A stretch of 64,000 nucleotides of DNA from Ophiocordyceps camponoti-saundersi (nom. inval.). Its lineage: Eukaryota > Ascomycota > Sordariomycetes > Hypocreales > Ophiocordycipitaceae. Under the pieces are notes generated by a model. That model was not told where the DNA came from. It was given only the letters and a program-made list of their open reading frames with translations, and ran no database searches. Positions 11,183 through 22,103 of this stretch are shown one piece after another (the first letter of the stretch is position 1; each line of letters opens with the position of its first letter). The stretch is from contig PDHQ01000009.1 of the NCBI GenBank assembly GCA_003339415.1, forward strand, positions 156,106 to 220,105, given 5' to 3'. The position numbers were made by a program, and so were the translations under genes.

Positions 11183-12570
11183 GCCCTGTCAAAGATTGGG
11201 CTTGATGATGGGCTTCTAGAATGCATTGCCGAATGCCAAGGGGCTAAGGCCTCTTTGGGTGTCTCATAATTGTGGTCCATCCTACCATCCATCCGTCCAT
11301 CCATCCATACTATGTTGTGTATGATGTACGGGGGGTGTCTCTGCTGTTGCTATTGCCTCTACCACTTTAACATGTGTGAATGCAATATACGGATACATGA
11401 TGCATGGATAATCTCACGCCCCCCTTAATTGTCCTCCCCACAGGCTATATAACTTGCAGTGGGGAATCCAGAGAGGCGAGAGCGGGATCTACAAGGCATG
11501 GACCGCCGTTCCCCCTTGGTGGCCCCCCTTTGGGACGAATGAGCAATTGCCGTCTATTGCCGCTTCTTTCTTACATGCAGAAGAGGGCAGCACGTGGACT
11601 GTCATTGCTGACGTAGATATGTATGTATGTATAGAAAGATTTGTGCTTCTAACAAGTCTTCTCCCGAGACGTTATTTACGTCCCCTGCGGAGTTTATCTA
11701 TAGGTAGGTATACGGAGTACACACATACACACATACACATAAACAGATACATACATACATGCTGTTGAAACTGATGATGAAGATGGGACTGATTTCCTCT
11801 CTCTCTCTGTCGTTTACGATTGAGACTCATCCATCATGTATGTACGAGACTGAGGCCCCATTCCGGGTCACCCGGCTGACGCCTCAGATCGGCTTTTTTT
11901 TTCTCTTCCTCCTCCCTTCCCTTGAGATAAGGAAAGAAAGTAGATTGATCATGCTAGTGGAGCAAAGGGTAAAAAGAAACGATGCCATTGGATATGGAGA
12001 TGGAGTAGAACGTGGCCTTGGAGAGGAAGAGGGGGATCGAGCGTCTTGGCGTTAATTCAGCCTCCATTTTAGCTTGAGAGGGGACCTGATATTCGTTCAT
12101 CATAGACGAAATTACCCCATTCAACTATCGAATCTCACTAGTAAGCGTCCTGCAGATGATCAATCTAACCAAGTCAGAAGCGAACAAGAGTCAAAGCAAA
12201 GCAAAGGTTAGGGTTAATGTTATTGTTACCATTTCCCATTTTCAAACGCCGTCAAGCAAAAAAGAGCAGTCGGACGATGATAACCAGAAAGAATCTGGGA
12301 AGAATGATGTAACTTCCGAGACAGAGACACGTCGCAAGATAATCAATCGCCCAAGCGAGCCTCCACTTTACTACCTTGAGAACAGGTTCTTCCTTCGTCT
12401 TGATGTCTTGTTCGCTTTGATGGCATTTGCCGAGAACCTTGATTCGAGGCTTTGTCTTGTGTTCACGAGTCGAGATGGGAAACTCGGATAGAAAGGGAAA
12501 GGAAGAGGAGAGGAGAGAGGAGGGGGGAGGGAACATGTTCAGACAGGGGGGGGTGTGAGTGTGAGGTGTA

Positions 12571-12616
<46 letters not shown>
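12571..12616. repeat. (TG)n(AG)n compound microsatellite
   Basis: A TG run of about 12 units passes directly into an AG run of about 11 units. Confidence 0.9.
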
Positions 12617-13185
12617 GGGTGAGTTGAGAGACAGCAGAGTTTACAAAACAGAAGAGAAAAAAGGGGTGCTTCTTCTCGACCTCGTGAGATGAGAATTTCA
12701 GTTGATCGAATGCAGTCAATGAATTACAAGGTCTAGTTGTCACTGTAGGTTAAAAAGTCTGACCGTCCCCTCAAGTTCAAGGTAGGTATTTGACGGTAGG
12801 ACCACGGACGGGCCGCAGAGCGCTAACCGATTTCATGTTGACACTAGTTCAGTTCAGAGTAGAAGATGGATAGCTTTTGTTTTTCGACGGGGGAGAAGGA
12901 TGTTCGAGAAGGGTACTTGGAATGCATCTATGTATGACGGAGAAAGGGGGGGGGGGGAGGGAAGGGAAAGGAGAGACAGAGACGGAGGCGGAGACGGAGA
13001 CTAGACACTTGACTCGGGAGACTCTCGATTCAGATGCAGAATGTATATACAATGTGGTACATAAAGTCAACACCATGAGACTCAGTTAGACAGACAGACA
13101 GACTCATTGGGCAGACAATCAGAAACTCATGATGAGTCTCATCGACAACGTCAATAACACGAACAACAACAGCAACAACGACATC

Positions 13186-13229
13186 AACAACATCAGCAAT
13201 ATCAACATCAACATCAACATCAACATCAA
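13186..13229. repeat. (AACATC)n hexanucleotide repeat
   Basis: About six tandem copies of AACATC, intergenic. Confidence 0.8.
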
Positions 13230-14108
13230 CTAAAAGGAAGAGAACAACAGCTACAAGTAATAGAAGAGAGAGAAAGAGTAACGGGCACGAAAACAAATCC
13301 CCCCCCTTCTTTCCCTTCCAATCGCCTCGTGTCTCAAAAAAACACGGGGTTCAAAACGCCCATCATGCAAAGACGAAATCAACAGTATGAAGAGAGAGAG
13401 AATGAGAGAAGCACAGCAAAGTAAGAGGAAGAAGAAGGAGAAGAAGGAAAGAGGAGAAGAAAAAAAAAACAAGAAAAACAAGGCTGTCACGTCACAGAAA
13501 AGCACAGGCCTGATTCGAGACCAGCTCTGCGTCAGGTCGAAACGGATACACTTCAAGTAATCCAAGGCTCAAGCCCTCTCTTCCCCTTCCAATCCCCTCA
13601 ACGTATGAACACACACACACACACACGACACCGTAAAACCATACCCGTCCTTTCCTTTCCCTCCCCCCTTCCCCTCCTTATTCCCTTTCAACCAACTCTC
13701 TTCCTCTCTCTCCCCCCCCCGGTTTAGCAAAGCAGGCATACCCATGTGCATGACTCGAGCACAACACATCCGGTGCATGATGGTGCCGACCCTTTTCGTC
13801 CCTTGGTCTACCGAATTAACAGGGTAGAACGGAGATGGTGGAACGTCCCTTATTCCCTCTTCCCACCGGATGTGCCTCTCCTACCGACCTCTCATTAATT
13901 ATCTTTTCTGTCCCTTGATAAGTGGGATAATCAAGGAGTAAAAAGGGCCAAAGTCAAAAAGAAGATCCTTGATTCTTGTCCTTCTTTCCCATCCTCGCTT
14001 ATTGACATCTTATAGAACCTGATGGGTCGTCTTTGATTCTCCGCTCTCTCGTGACATCTCGCGGGGGAGAGAGAGAGAGAGAAGAGAGAAGAGAGAGAGA
14101 TAGTCAGA

Positions 14109-15443
14109 ATGTCAACCGCAAAAAACTCCCTCGACTTGGCCGTTGCGGTGCCGACATTCATCGGCTCGCTTCTCTCTTTCATCGCTACCCTCGTGGCTTT
14201 GACCTTTCACTTCTTTTCTCCTCCTCGTCGACACTTTCGACACTCTCTCGTCATCAACCTACTGGTTGCCGGTAAGGTGTATCATCTCTACAGAGAAGCT
14301 TCGAGACTAACCATCAACAACTCAAGATTTCATCAACAGTCTTAATAACACCATCTCCGGAGCCATCGTCCTCTCCCATGGCGAAAGACCGACGGACGAA
14401 AAGGCCAGCCCGGCTTGTATAGCAAACGCCTGGGTGGGCCAGTTCTCCGTCCAGGCCGTCGACTTCAACATCCTCATCATCTCCATCATCGTTCTCTACA
14501 CCGTTCTCAACAGCCGCATCGTCTCCGAGCCGCCGACTTGGGCTACCATCGTCATCTGCATAGCAGCTTGGATACCTGGCCTGATCACAAGTGAGGAAGC
14601 TTTTTTTGCTCATTACTCGGCTCGAAATTCCCCCCTCAACTGACCCATCATGAATCATCAACAGGTCTCTTGGGCATCGCCCTCGGCGTCTACGGATACG
14701 TAAACAGCAACTGGTGCTGGATCAGATCCGAGTTCCTCGGTCTACGCTATGGCCTCACCCACGGCTGGCGCATCGCCATCTTCGTCGGCACCATCGCAAT
14801 CTACACCGTCATCTACATCCATCTGAAGCGCGTCTTTGGCCGTTTCCGAGTCAGCGGTCCGTCAACGGGGAACACCACGTCTCGAGACCACACCGTCATC
14901 GACAACGGCCTGGAACAGTCCGAGTCACGCCACATTCTCGTCTCAAGCTCCTTCGCCGTCTCCCACGAACTCGACGACTTGTCTCCCGTCTCTCACGGCA
15001 ACAACATGAACGTGAGCAGCCTCAACGACGAACTCACCAAAGACCCTGCCGCGGCAGCAAAGACAACCGTTTGGGCCGTCGCCGCGGGGGACGACACAGC
15101 CGGTCCGTCAGACCCGTCCAAGTCAGCCTACGCTAGACCGGCCGCTGCAGGAGGCGGCGTTAACCGTCCCATGTCCAAGCTCCCGGCGCCGCCAAACCTG
15201 AAAAAGATGCTACTGATGAACGGCTACCCCCTGGCCTACATCGTCCTCTGGCTTCCCGGTATGATCAACCGCCTGACCGAGTCGGTAGGCGGCAGTTCAC
15301 CTCGCTGGTTGAGGGCGTTGCAAAGTTCGACTCAATTCATCGGCTTCGTCAACGCCTTTACTTATGGCTTCAGCGAGCATTTGCGTCGTGCTCATCGATC
15401 ATGGGCAAAGAAACGCAAAGCTAAGAGAGCCAGAGCAGCGTGA
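14109..15443 (+). CDS. Seven-transmembrane receptor, Git3/cAMP-receptor-like GPCR
   Basis: Exons 14109-14271, 14327-14590 and 14665-15443 join to 401 residues (introns both phase 1, GTAAGG and GTGAGG donors). Hydrophobic helices are visible at about residues 10-33 and 42-60 (LLVADFINSLNNTISG spans the first splice), 85-107, 115-140, 165-190, then after a long loop two more at about 315-335 and 352-370. The motifs YVNSNWCWI, YGLTHGWRI and IYIHLKRVFGRFR are typical of the fungal family related to Dictyostelium cAMP receptors and the Git3/Gpr1 glucose sensors. Family role: plasma-membrane sensing of sugars, amino acids or other ligands coupled to G-alpha and the cAMP-PKA pathway. The cytoplasmic loop between helices 5 and 6 (about 195-310) is long, Ser/Thr-rich and probably the regulatory and G-protein contact region. 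The ligand is unknown. Confidence 0.85.
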
Positions 15444-17649
15444 AAAAGTTCCCGTGTCTTTCGTCTTTCTGTTCTATCGACTACGAATCTGCGTCCGACG
15501 CTTTGAATGAATCGTGTGAAAAAAAAAACAAGGGGTGGGTTGAAGGGAAGAGGGAAACACGAAATAACAGTTAATCTCTTGTCTATGCCAATCTGTATCT
15601 ACGACTTCTTCTTTTTTCATGTCCATCTTGGAGACAAACCATTACATACTGTTAATGTGATACCTACATAGTTGCTTTCATGCTGTCTAATTACCAACTG
15701 TTGGTGACAACAATAATGTCATCTAAGCTTCTAGCTATGGAAGACTAACAAGCTCCGCATAAACTATTCGAAACGAGATTGAGATTGACGGCCTTCAAGG
15801 CCATGGTCACCGATATTGACAATAATCAGGCCGACGATACGAAGGCGATTGGTCAATGCTGTGGGGAGCGTTGCTCTTCTCCCGATCCCCCCCCACCCCC
15901 TAGCAAGTAATGCTGAAACGCATCACAGGATTGGGCGGTTAACCTGATGCTCACTCTCAGCTTCAGTCAGAACCAGGAAAGGACAGCGATAACTAGCAGA
16001 AAGAAACAAGACGACTGAATGGAAAACCATCGACCGTGATAGACCTACCTACGCTTAGACGTCTTCCGATGGCACGGACGTTGCCTGAGTTACGGCCCGA
16101 GTTCAACAGATCCCAACTAGATGATTAAAACGCAAGTCGTTGGATCCAGCTACTATTACTATTACTACATATGAGTCTAGGACTGCCAGGTGCAGGGATG
16201 CTCATACATATATCTCCCACAGCCGGTATCCGGGGTTCAGCGGGCAGGATTCAAACTTGTACTAGAGGAGGTGCCCACTCCGATTCTCCCCTGGGCCCGT
16301 GGAGCCCGGCCCATCCCATCCCATCCTATCCCATCCCATCTATGTATATACATAAAGGGTTGATGAGGGGGGAGAGGGGGAGGGACTCAGGGACAGAAAG
16401 CATGTGTAGGCCCACTTGAATCCAGCCTCCTTAATCATGACCGATCCGACGATCCGAAACTCAAGCATGAAGAAACGAATGCCTTCGTCGAATTGTTTCC
16501 AAGTTAGACGGAAGACATGGTTTCTGACCGCGTTATAATTGGAAAAAAACACTTGCTCACGTTCATACAGATCAAGGATTATAGACAGGCATCAGCAGTC
16601 GATGAAGCTGTTGAGTGGAAGCCGGCAGGTAGCCGGGCCGGGGTTTCAAAGTTCCCAGACATGCCCTTGACCATGTCCATGAGAGAAGCCTTATTGGACC
16701 CATCTCAGCTGAGCTCGGCATACGTATGTATGTACATGGATGTGTGCACATCTGGATAGTAGGGTAGGGTAGGGTAGGGCAAGGTCAAGGATAACAAGAT
16801 GAAGCTCGTGACCTTTATGATTCTCGGCTTTCGCTTCCCGAGCTTTCCCCCTCCCCATGAAGCTATACGTGTTGCTTATCTCGGAGATGGGAAATCTCCC
16901 GACTCGAGTGGAGATGGGAAAATCACCATCGAAGCGGAGCACGCAATAAAAACGGCCGACTACGACTCTTTAAAGGCCCGAAAGACGAGGAAGAGGAAGG
17001 GAGAAAAAAAAAACCCTCGGGCCGGATTTCATCTTGGATGATTCCATAATTCGTTTTCGCTGGATGGGGATCCCATGTGTTGGGGTGGATGCATCCGACG
17101 TCTCGACGGGATGTAGACCGTATAAGAGACTGTGTGTGTGGCAATATCAAGCTGATACGAGGAGGTGTCCATGCCACGATGTCGAGCTGGATCATAGCTG
17201 TTGTTGTTGATGATCTCATTGACTGGCTCGAGATGAGAGACGGAGTGAAGCGGTTTCCATGCTTTTGTGAATACGTTCAAAGGCTTTATTGATCTCGTTA
17301 TTTCTGCTTTACAACTCCAGTCTAGGAGACCGAGATTGGCCAAGTCTAGTCCGTAGACGGAGAAGTTTGGCAATCTCGGGCAACAACTGGTCGTGCATGA
17401 TATCATTGATATGTATGCTTTCACAACCTCTAGGACCCTATACAGATGCATCCTTCTACATAACCTTGCCTTGTGAGAAAACAGAACCATCATCTTCAGT
17501 AGAAACCGACTGTTCCAGTTCAAGTTAAACCTATATCAATACAAACTATCTATCCAAATCACGTTCTCAATCATAAAAGCTTTGCCGTTCAAATCCATAC
17601 ATGTCGTGTAAACATAAACCCTTCAGTCTTCCTTCCATTCAAACCCTGC
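15444..17649. other. 2.2-kb intergenic region with possible decayed coding sequence
   Basis: No intact gene is recognised. It holds (CCCAT)n at about 16308-16342 and (AGGGT)n at 16761-16780. On the minus strand between about 17520 and 17200 one frame reads like protein but is interrupted by several stops (see findings). On the plus strand 16517-16735 and 16799-17041 share a frame and could be joined by a GTATGT...AAG intron, but the peptide is not recognisable. Confidence 0.45.
16761..16780 (+). repeat. (AGGGT)n short tandem repeat
   Basis: Four pentamer copies, the last ending AGGGC. It resembles but does not match the fungal telomere hexamer TTAGGG. Confidence 0.8.
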
Positions 17650-18182
17650 CTATTCAGGCCTCTTGGCCGGACCTTGCTTTCCTCCGTCGGTCTTGTTCTT
17701 CTTCCTGGAACGTTCAGAAGAAGATCCCCGTTGTTTCCGCAGATCTCCACGATTCTCTTTCTCACCCTCTCGGCACATCTCGGCGACCAATCCCTTGACT
17801 TCTTCCTGGTCAATCTTGCCCGAGTCCCTAATCTTTCGCAACTTGTTGATAAAGGGTTCCTCCGCCTTAGTGGGGACAAAGCCAAAGAGATACTTGTTCA
17901 GCGTTTCCTGGTTCCAGTTTCCAAATTTGGACGCAATGTTGCTGCAGGCGTCATTTGGTTGCGCTTCATTCCCTCGCCGTGTCAGCTTTTCTCATCTTGA
18001 CTTTTCACCTCGAAGGGAAATAGGACTGTTTCTCGCAACGTACGTTTGCCCACTTGGCGTGCTGGGCCCTTGCCACTTGCTGAAGCGGAATCTTTGGCGG
18101 GGAGGGCAGAGGCTACCCCGACGAGAGAAGAGGTGGTGGCCAGGACGGCGACGATGCCCTCGAAAGTAGACGTGAACTTCAT
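17650..18182 (-). CDS. Small secreted protein with basic C-terminal tail
   Basis: Two exons, 18182-18044 and 17963-17650, give 150 residues; the intron has a GTACGT donor, a GCTGAC branch site and an AAG acceptor, and keeps the frame (phase 1). A signal peptide (MKFTSTFEGIVAVLATTSSL then VGVASA) is evident. The mature part has two cysteines (NDACSN and AEMCRE), a helical middle (about residues 60-110) and a strongly basic tail rich in Arg, Lys, Ser and Gly. No family is recognised. It could be an effector-like or cell-wall-associated secreted protein. The start is the ATG at the signal peptide; the frame is open upstream but that part has no signal sequence and overlaps the TATA box. Confidence 0.65.
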
Positions 18183-18289
18183 GATGGATGATGGAAGGAA
18201 GAGCTTGTTGGAAGTTGTTGTGTAGAAGAGAATGAGGGTGAGGATGATGGGATAAAGAAGCACCTTCACAGACCGGACTCGAGAGCATC

Positions 18290-18297
18290 TTATATAT
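18290..18297 (-). promoter_or_regulatory. TATA box of the small secreted protein gene
   Basis: ATATATAAG on the minus strand, about 110 nt upstream of the ATG at 18182, at a normal distance for a short leader. Confidence 0.55.
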
Positions 18298-18973
18298 CCC
18301 AAAGATGACCTCTGAGGCTCCGAGAAAGATAGTTGGGCAATTCGAAGTCTGCCTTGCATGAGTTTATGCTCACGGGGTTCGAAACGCTGGCCTTTCAGCA
18401 GCATGGCGCAGCGAAGACGATTTCTTTCCCGCTTAAGCTTAATCGTACTAGACTGTTTACTTTTCGTGGCGGTTCATGAGGAGGTGGATAGACGACTGAC
18501 TCGGCTTCATGCCGGTGTCGAGCAGATGAGAGGAGTTTCTCTCATTCTCCTCTCTTTGCACTGCTTTGTGAAACTCTGAAGACGCGTCAAAGACGACAGA
18601 GAGGGGGAACTTGTTGAAGACTTGGGCTTTACACTCCCACACCTGATTCAAAGTCGGCTTGTAAGCTTATCCCGTGAACAGACTGACACCATGCATACTA
18701 TATTCGACGTCACATGCATCCGCCATGTATGACTCGGGTTTTGGTGACCTAGTGCTACGGCAGGATCCGCAAGGCAGATCCGCTAGGCAGATTCGCAGTG
18801 CTGATCTTTGGAGCAGAGATGCTCCGTGTTTTTCCCCTCATGAGTTCAAGAGCTGCAACGCAGGACATGATTAACCCTTTTTGTCTCGGCATAAAGCCCA
18901 TGATGAAAGTCTGCTGTATACCGTAAAAGCCACGACCTCATAATAGCAAGAGAGGCGCTGTTGTGCATGATAG

Positions 18974-19312
18974 GGACTAACAAGAATATACACCAAGTAT
19001 TCTCCCGCAGCTCATCCTCAAAGCCAAAGGGCAACCGAAAGCCCTCAAAGCTTTAAAGCAACCGAAAGCCCTCAAAGCTTTAGAGCAACCGAACCCGGCC
19101 CGGAAAAAAAAGTCGATGTCGAGACCAACGGCAGCGACTCGTGCGAGCCCGGAGTTGCGGAAGCCAGCCGTCAGCCTAGCCGATCATCTCTCGAGTCGTG
19201 CAGCTCACGAGATGACGAACCGAAACTGGAAGGCCTCGCCTACAACCGTCACGGATATCCGGACCAGAGCCTTGACTCGCTTGGAAGAAGCTTCGTCATT
19301 GCAAGGCTGTAA
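18974..19312 (+). CDS. Coding-like exon with 9-residue tandem repeat, gene start unresolved
   Basis: This frame is open for 112 codons up to TAA at 19310-19312. It has no ATG at its start, so any real start must be in an upstream exon. It encodes a PQSFKATES-type unit three times (27-bp repeat, in frame), then a hydrophilic Ser/Glu/Asp-rich stretch ending in SLGRSFVIARL. Acceptor candidates lie at 18984, 18997 and 19010 after CTAAC at 18976-18980. One possible first exon starts at 18899 or 18902 (MKVCCIP, donor GTAAAA); another is the frame from 18729 that reads MYDSGFGDLVLRQ. No family is recognised. It may be the 3' exon of a small disordered protein or a relic. Confidence 0.35.
   Translation, partial: GLTRIYTKYSPAAHPQSQRATESPQSFKATESPQSFRATEPGPEKKVDVETNGSDSCEPGVAEASRQPSRSSLESCSSRDDEPKLEGLAYNRHGYPDQSLDSLGRSFVIARL
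19016..19093 (+). repeat. 27-bp tandem repeat, about three copies
   Basis: Units begin at 19016, 19043 and 19070 and differ by a few bases. The unit length is a multiple of three and matches the open frame of the surrounding exon. Confidence 0.85.
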
Positions 19313-19820
19313 GGCAGAGAGGAATCGTGAGCATCGAGTTTTGCCGTTCATCGGAAACTGTAACTTTGTCAGGCGTCGCCTCGGACGTCTCTTCGGACGA
19401 TACATGTGGGTGGGTTTGCTCACTTGACGAGTCGAGTTGCTGCCTTGAGGCGTATGTAGGTTAAGATCGAGAACCATCCCCTATAGCCGTAGCTTGACCC
19501 CTTTCATAGAGACTCAAAGTTCAATTGACAATAACTATAAACCCTCATATCTCATCCCACGCAGCTCAGAAGAAACAACAGCTTCAGATCGAGAATACAG
19601 AGTCCTCCTCCTCTACCCATCCCGTCGCTAAACCACACCCCCCGTAAGAACTAAATCCCCCACGGATATCGCCCTTCGATATATGCATGTATGTACACCG
19701 CCCACCCGTCGGCTCGACCTATCGGGGAAAGGCTTCTGCCGAGCTGGCTTGATCAACGGCGCCTCTTCCCGCCCTTCCACGTCATCGTAATGCTGCAACC
19801 ATGATTCCTTTTGGCAGGGA
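19313..19820. other. Intergenic stretch upstream of the GFA-like gene
   Basis: Nothing recognisable apart from the promoter elements of the downstream gene. Confidence 0.5.
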
Positions 19821-19828
19821 TATATAAA
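19821..19828 (+). promoter_or_regulatory. TATA box of the GFA/CENP-V-like gene
   Basis: TATATAAA, 105 nt upstream of the ATG at 19933. Confidence 0.55.
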
Positions 19829-19932
19829 GCTTACCCCGCAAAGCTGCCAGTCTCTATAGCCATCCAGCTTCTTCATCATAGAGAACAACTTCATCGAGTT
19901 TCACGAGATACGTCTTACAGTTTGAAACGAAA

Positions 19933-20468
19933 ATGCCGCTTACAGGACATTGCCTCTGCAAGGCCGTTACGTACACGGTCGACGTTGATCAGCCCATCAT
20001 GACGGGTTACGATCATTGTGACGACTGCCAGCGCCAGACCGGCTCAACATATTGTGCGTATTTCTCTCTATTCATCTCTGACTTCTTTCCGCTGACGACT
20101 CAAACGTACTTAGCCCTCGTATGCCTCGTACCCAAGGATAAGCTCACCATCAAGGGCAACGTCAAGAGATGGGAGGGAAAGGGCTCCTCGGGCAAAGCCG
20201 TCTACCGCGTCTTCTGCCCGGATTGCGGCTCCCCCATCGCCCACGAGCCGGAAGCCAACAAGGTCATTAGCGTTCTTAAAGCCGGCACTCTTGATACCGA
20301 GATTAAGAAGAATCTCAAGCCTGTTTGTCTTCTCCATATCCCTTTCGAAGATTGGAATTGTCGAGGCTGATCAATCTCTCTATCTAGGCTGTCGAGATAT
20401 GGACCGCGGGTAAACTACCCTTCTGTCAAGAGAAGCTCGCCAAGTCTTTCGAGCACATGCCGGAATAA
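19933..20468 (+). CDS. GFA/CENP-V domain zinc protein (glutathione-dependent formaldehyde-activating family)
   Basis: Exons 19933-20053, 20114-20322 and 20388-20468 give 136 residues; introns are phase 1 (GTGCGT) and phase 0 (GTTTGT). The cysteine pattern of the family is complete: GHCLCKAVTY (two Cys near the N-terminus), HCDDCQRQTGS and FCPDCGSPI, which bind two zinc ions in the Mss4-like fold. The end, KLPFCQEKLAKSFEHMPE, is also typical. The founding enzyme joins glutathione and formaldehyde, but most fungal members have no tested substrate, so the specific reaction is not inferred. No signal peptide; probably cytosolic. It is a single-domain protein of normal family length. Confidence 0.85.
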
Positions 20469-20718
20469 TCTGTAGCTTGACGATACATACATGCAAAGTA
20501 TGGTGGTGATGATGATGATGCATAGGTAGAACGATAGAAGTATCAGATATTGGCGTGATGAGAAAATGCAGAGAATGACCTCCAATCATGATGCTCAACA
20601 ACAGCAGAGACAAGTCCTTTCCCAATCGCGCCAGAACTCCCATCTCGATTGCTCGTTGCCAAGTATAGAAGCTTTGAAACGTTGCTCATTAAATAGAGAG
20701 GGTATAAGAGAGAGGGAA

Positions 20719-21729
20719 TCACATCCACATGCTCGTCGATGGCCTCACCCGGCGTGGCCTGACCGGCAACAGTACCAACCACAACGTCTCCGGAGACAAG
20801 CTCAAAGATGCCTTCTCTTCAACCTCCAAAGGCGCCGTCAAAGGCTCCAGAGTACGAAGCTGAGCCGCCGCGTCCTCGCCCTTGGCCGCCCTCGTCCGAC
20901 CCAGCAGTTCACCGACCGTCGTCTCCAGCACGGCCGCAAGTCCAATGGTGGTGACGAGAACAGCCTGAAGACCACGGGCATGCAACCAATCCCTATTGGC
21001 GACGGCCGCATAGGCGTTGGCCCTCTGAAGCGGAGTCTGCGGCGCGGTGATGACGGCGTCCATGGCCGAGCCGGGAAGTCGCAAGGCCGCGCCGGCAGCA
21101 CCGATGGCGGTAGAGACGGGGATGGCGATGGCGCCCTCGAGCACAGCCAGCGTTGTGCCGATGATGTTCCCCTTCTTCGCGTTACGGACGATATCCCTAC
21201 TCACGGCCCTCGCATGCGAAGCGACCCCCTTGCCAAACGTCTTCGGCCCCTGACTGACCTGCCTCGCCACGTCGGTAGCATAATTGACGGCTCGATCGGA
21301 TACCCTAGCGGTGAGGAAGGCCGAGACGGTATCGACAAAGGACCGCCACGACGCCACCGTCACGCCATGCCGTAGCAAAGCCGGCGCGTAGGCGGAGAGG
21401 AAAGCAGCCGTCGGCCCGGGGTAGAGTTGCGGTATGGCGATGGGCCGCGCGTCGGCGATGGGCGAGAAGAAGCCGGAGGAGGAAGCGTCTTCCAACGCCT
21501 CGTCGTAGGCGGGGAGAAGACCGTTGGCGTTAGAAGGGAACTGAAAGGGGTTGGAGAGCGTCGGAGCGGCTTCTTCGTAGGCCGGCGGGTTCGCTTGTTC
21601 GCTCGATGACGACGCTACTGCGGCTGCTGAAGATGATGCTGTCGTCGCCTCTTCGCTGATGGGGTGCTGCTCGGCTTTATCACCGGCATTCGAATGCTTC
21701 TCGATGGCTTTTTTGCTGTCGCGGGCCAT
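20719..21729 (-). CDS. Conserved-looking fungal protein of unknown function with PPAY/LPAY motifs
   Basis: An uninterrupted frame of 336 residues. The first 100 are disordered and Ser/Ala/Glu-rich, with two Pro-Ala-Tyr motifs (NPPAYEEA, LLPAYDEAL) that resemble PY ligands of WW/HECT proteins. The middle (about 100-290) is helical and Ala/Gly-rich with repeated small-residue hydrophobic segments (AVLEGAIAIPVSTAIGAAGA), so it may associate with membranes. No named family is recognised. The annotated end is doubtful: a 44-nt intron (20855-20812; GTACTC donor, TTTGACG branch-like site, AAG acceptor, phase 1) would replace the last residues with another open frame (RIFELVSGDVVVGTVAGQA onward) ending at 20543, for 380 residues. 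Confidence 0.6.
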   Translation of the reverse strand: MARDSKKAIEKHSNAGDKAEQHPISEEATTASSSAAAVASSSSEQANPPAYEEAAPTLSNPFQFPSNANGLLPAYDEALEDASSSGFFSPIADARPIAIPQLYPGPTAAFLSAYAPALLRHGVTVASWRSFVDTVSAFLTARVSDRAVNYATDVARQVSQGPKTFGKGVASHARAVSRDIVRNAKKGNIIGTTLAVLEGAIAIPVSTAIGAAGAALRLPGSAMDAVITAPQTPLQRANAYAAVANRDWLHARGLQAVLVTTIGLAAVLETTVGELLGRTRAAKGEDAAAQLRTLEPLTAPLEVEEKASLSLSPETLWLVLLPVRPRRVRPSTSMWM

Positions 21730-21774
21730 GACTGCGTTGTGTTCGCTCTTTGGAGTTTGGGACCGTTTGAGGTT

Positions 21775-21869
21775 GGAGACTCTTTCGAGGAGAGACCCTT
21801 TGAGGAGAGACTCTTTCGAAGAGAGACGCTTCGAGGAGAGACCCTTTGAAGACAGACTCTTCGAGAAGA
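21775..21869. repeat. Degenerate tandem repeat of about 15 bp in the promoter/leader of the minus-strand gene
   Basis: About six imperfect copies of a unit like GAGAGACTCTTTCGA lie directly upstream of the start at 21729. They could be protein-binding sites or simple slippage. Confidence 0.7.
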
Positions 21870-22103
21870 GATATCCGGTAGAGAAGAAAAGGAAAAGAGA
21901 GGATTCAAGGGGTTGGGATTTGGAAGCGTTGAGTTCGGGGACGATGTTTCAAACTTTCAAGACAGAGTTGCATTGGCTTCTCCGCCGGCTCCGTTCGATG
22001 ATGCCCGAGCCGAGTCTGACAAACCGCGGCCAATGAGACTTTTTTTTTCCTTTTCTGTCTCTGCCTTTACTCTGCTTTCCCTTTGCCTGTTGATTACTTG
22101 ACG

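Larger units (their letters stand above)
10947..14108. other. 3.2-kb intergenic region between two divergent genes
   Basis: It serves the multicopper oxidase (minus) and the GPCR (plus). No gene is recognised. It contains a TG/AG microsatellite (12571-12616), an (AACATC)n stretch (about 13186-13229) and a copy of the nine-base motif TACGGAGTA (11711). Short frames (for example 12156-12491 plus) show no domain or splice support. GA repeats directly precede the GPCR start. Confidence 0.55.

Noticed and set aside
12206..16780. Telomere-like sequence (GGTTAGGGTTA at 12206-12216; AGGGT repeats at 16761-16780)
   Set aside because: The first is one TTAGGG with flanks, the second a pentamer; neither is a telomere array and both are expected by chance or slippage.
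16517..17041. Two-exon gene joined by a GTATGT...AAG intron
   Set aside because: The frame can be joined, but the peptide is unrecognisable and the intron lacks a clear branch site; kept only as a note.
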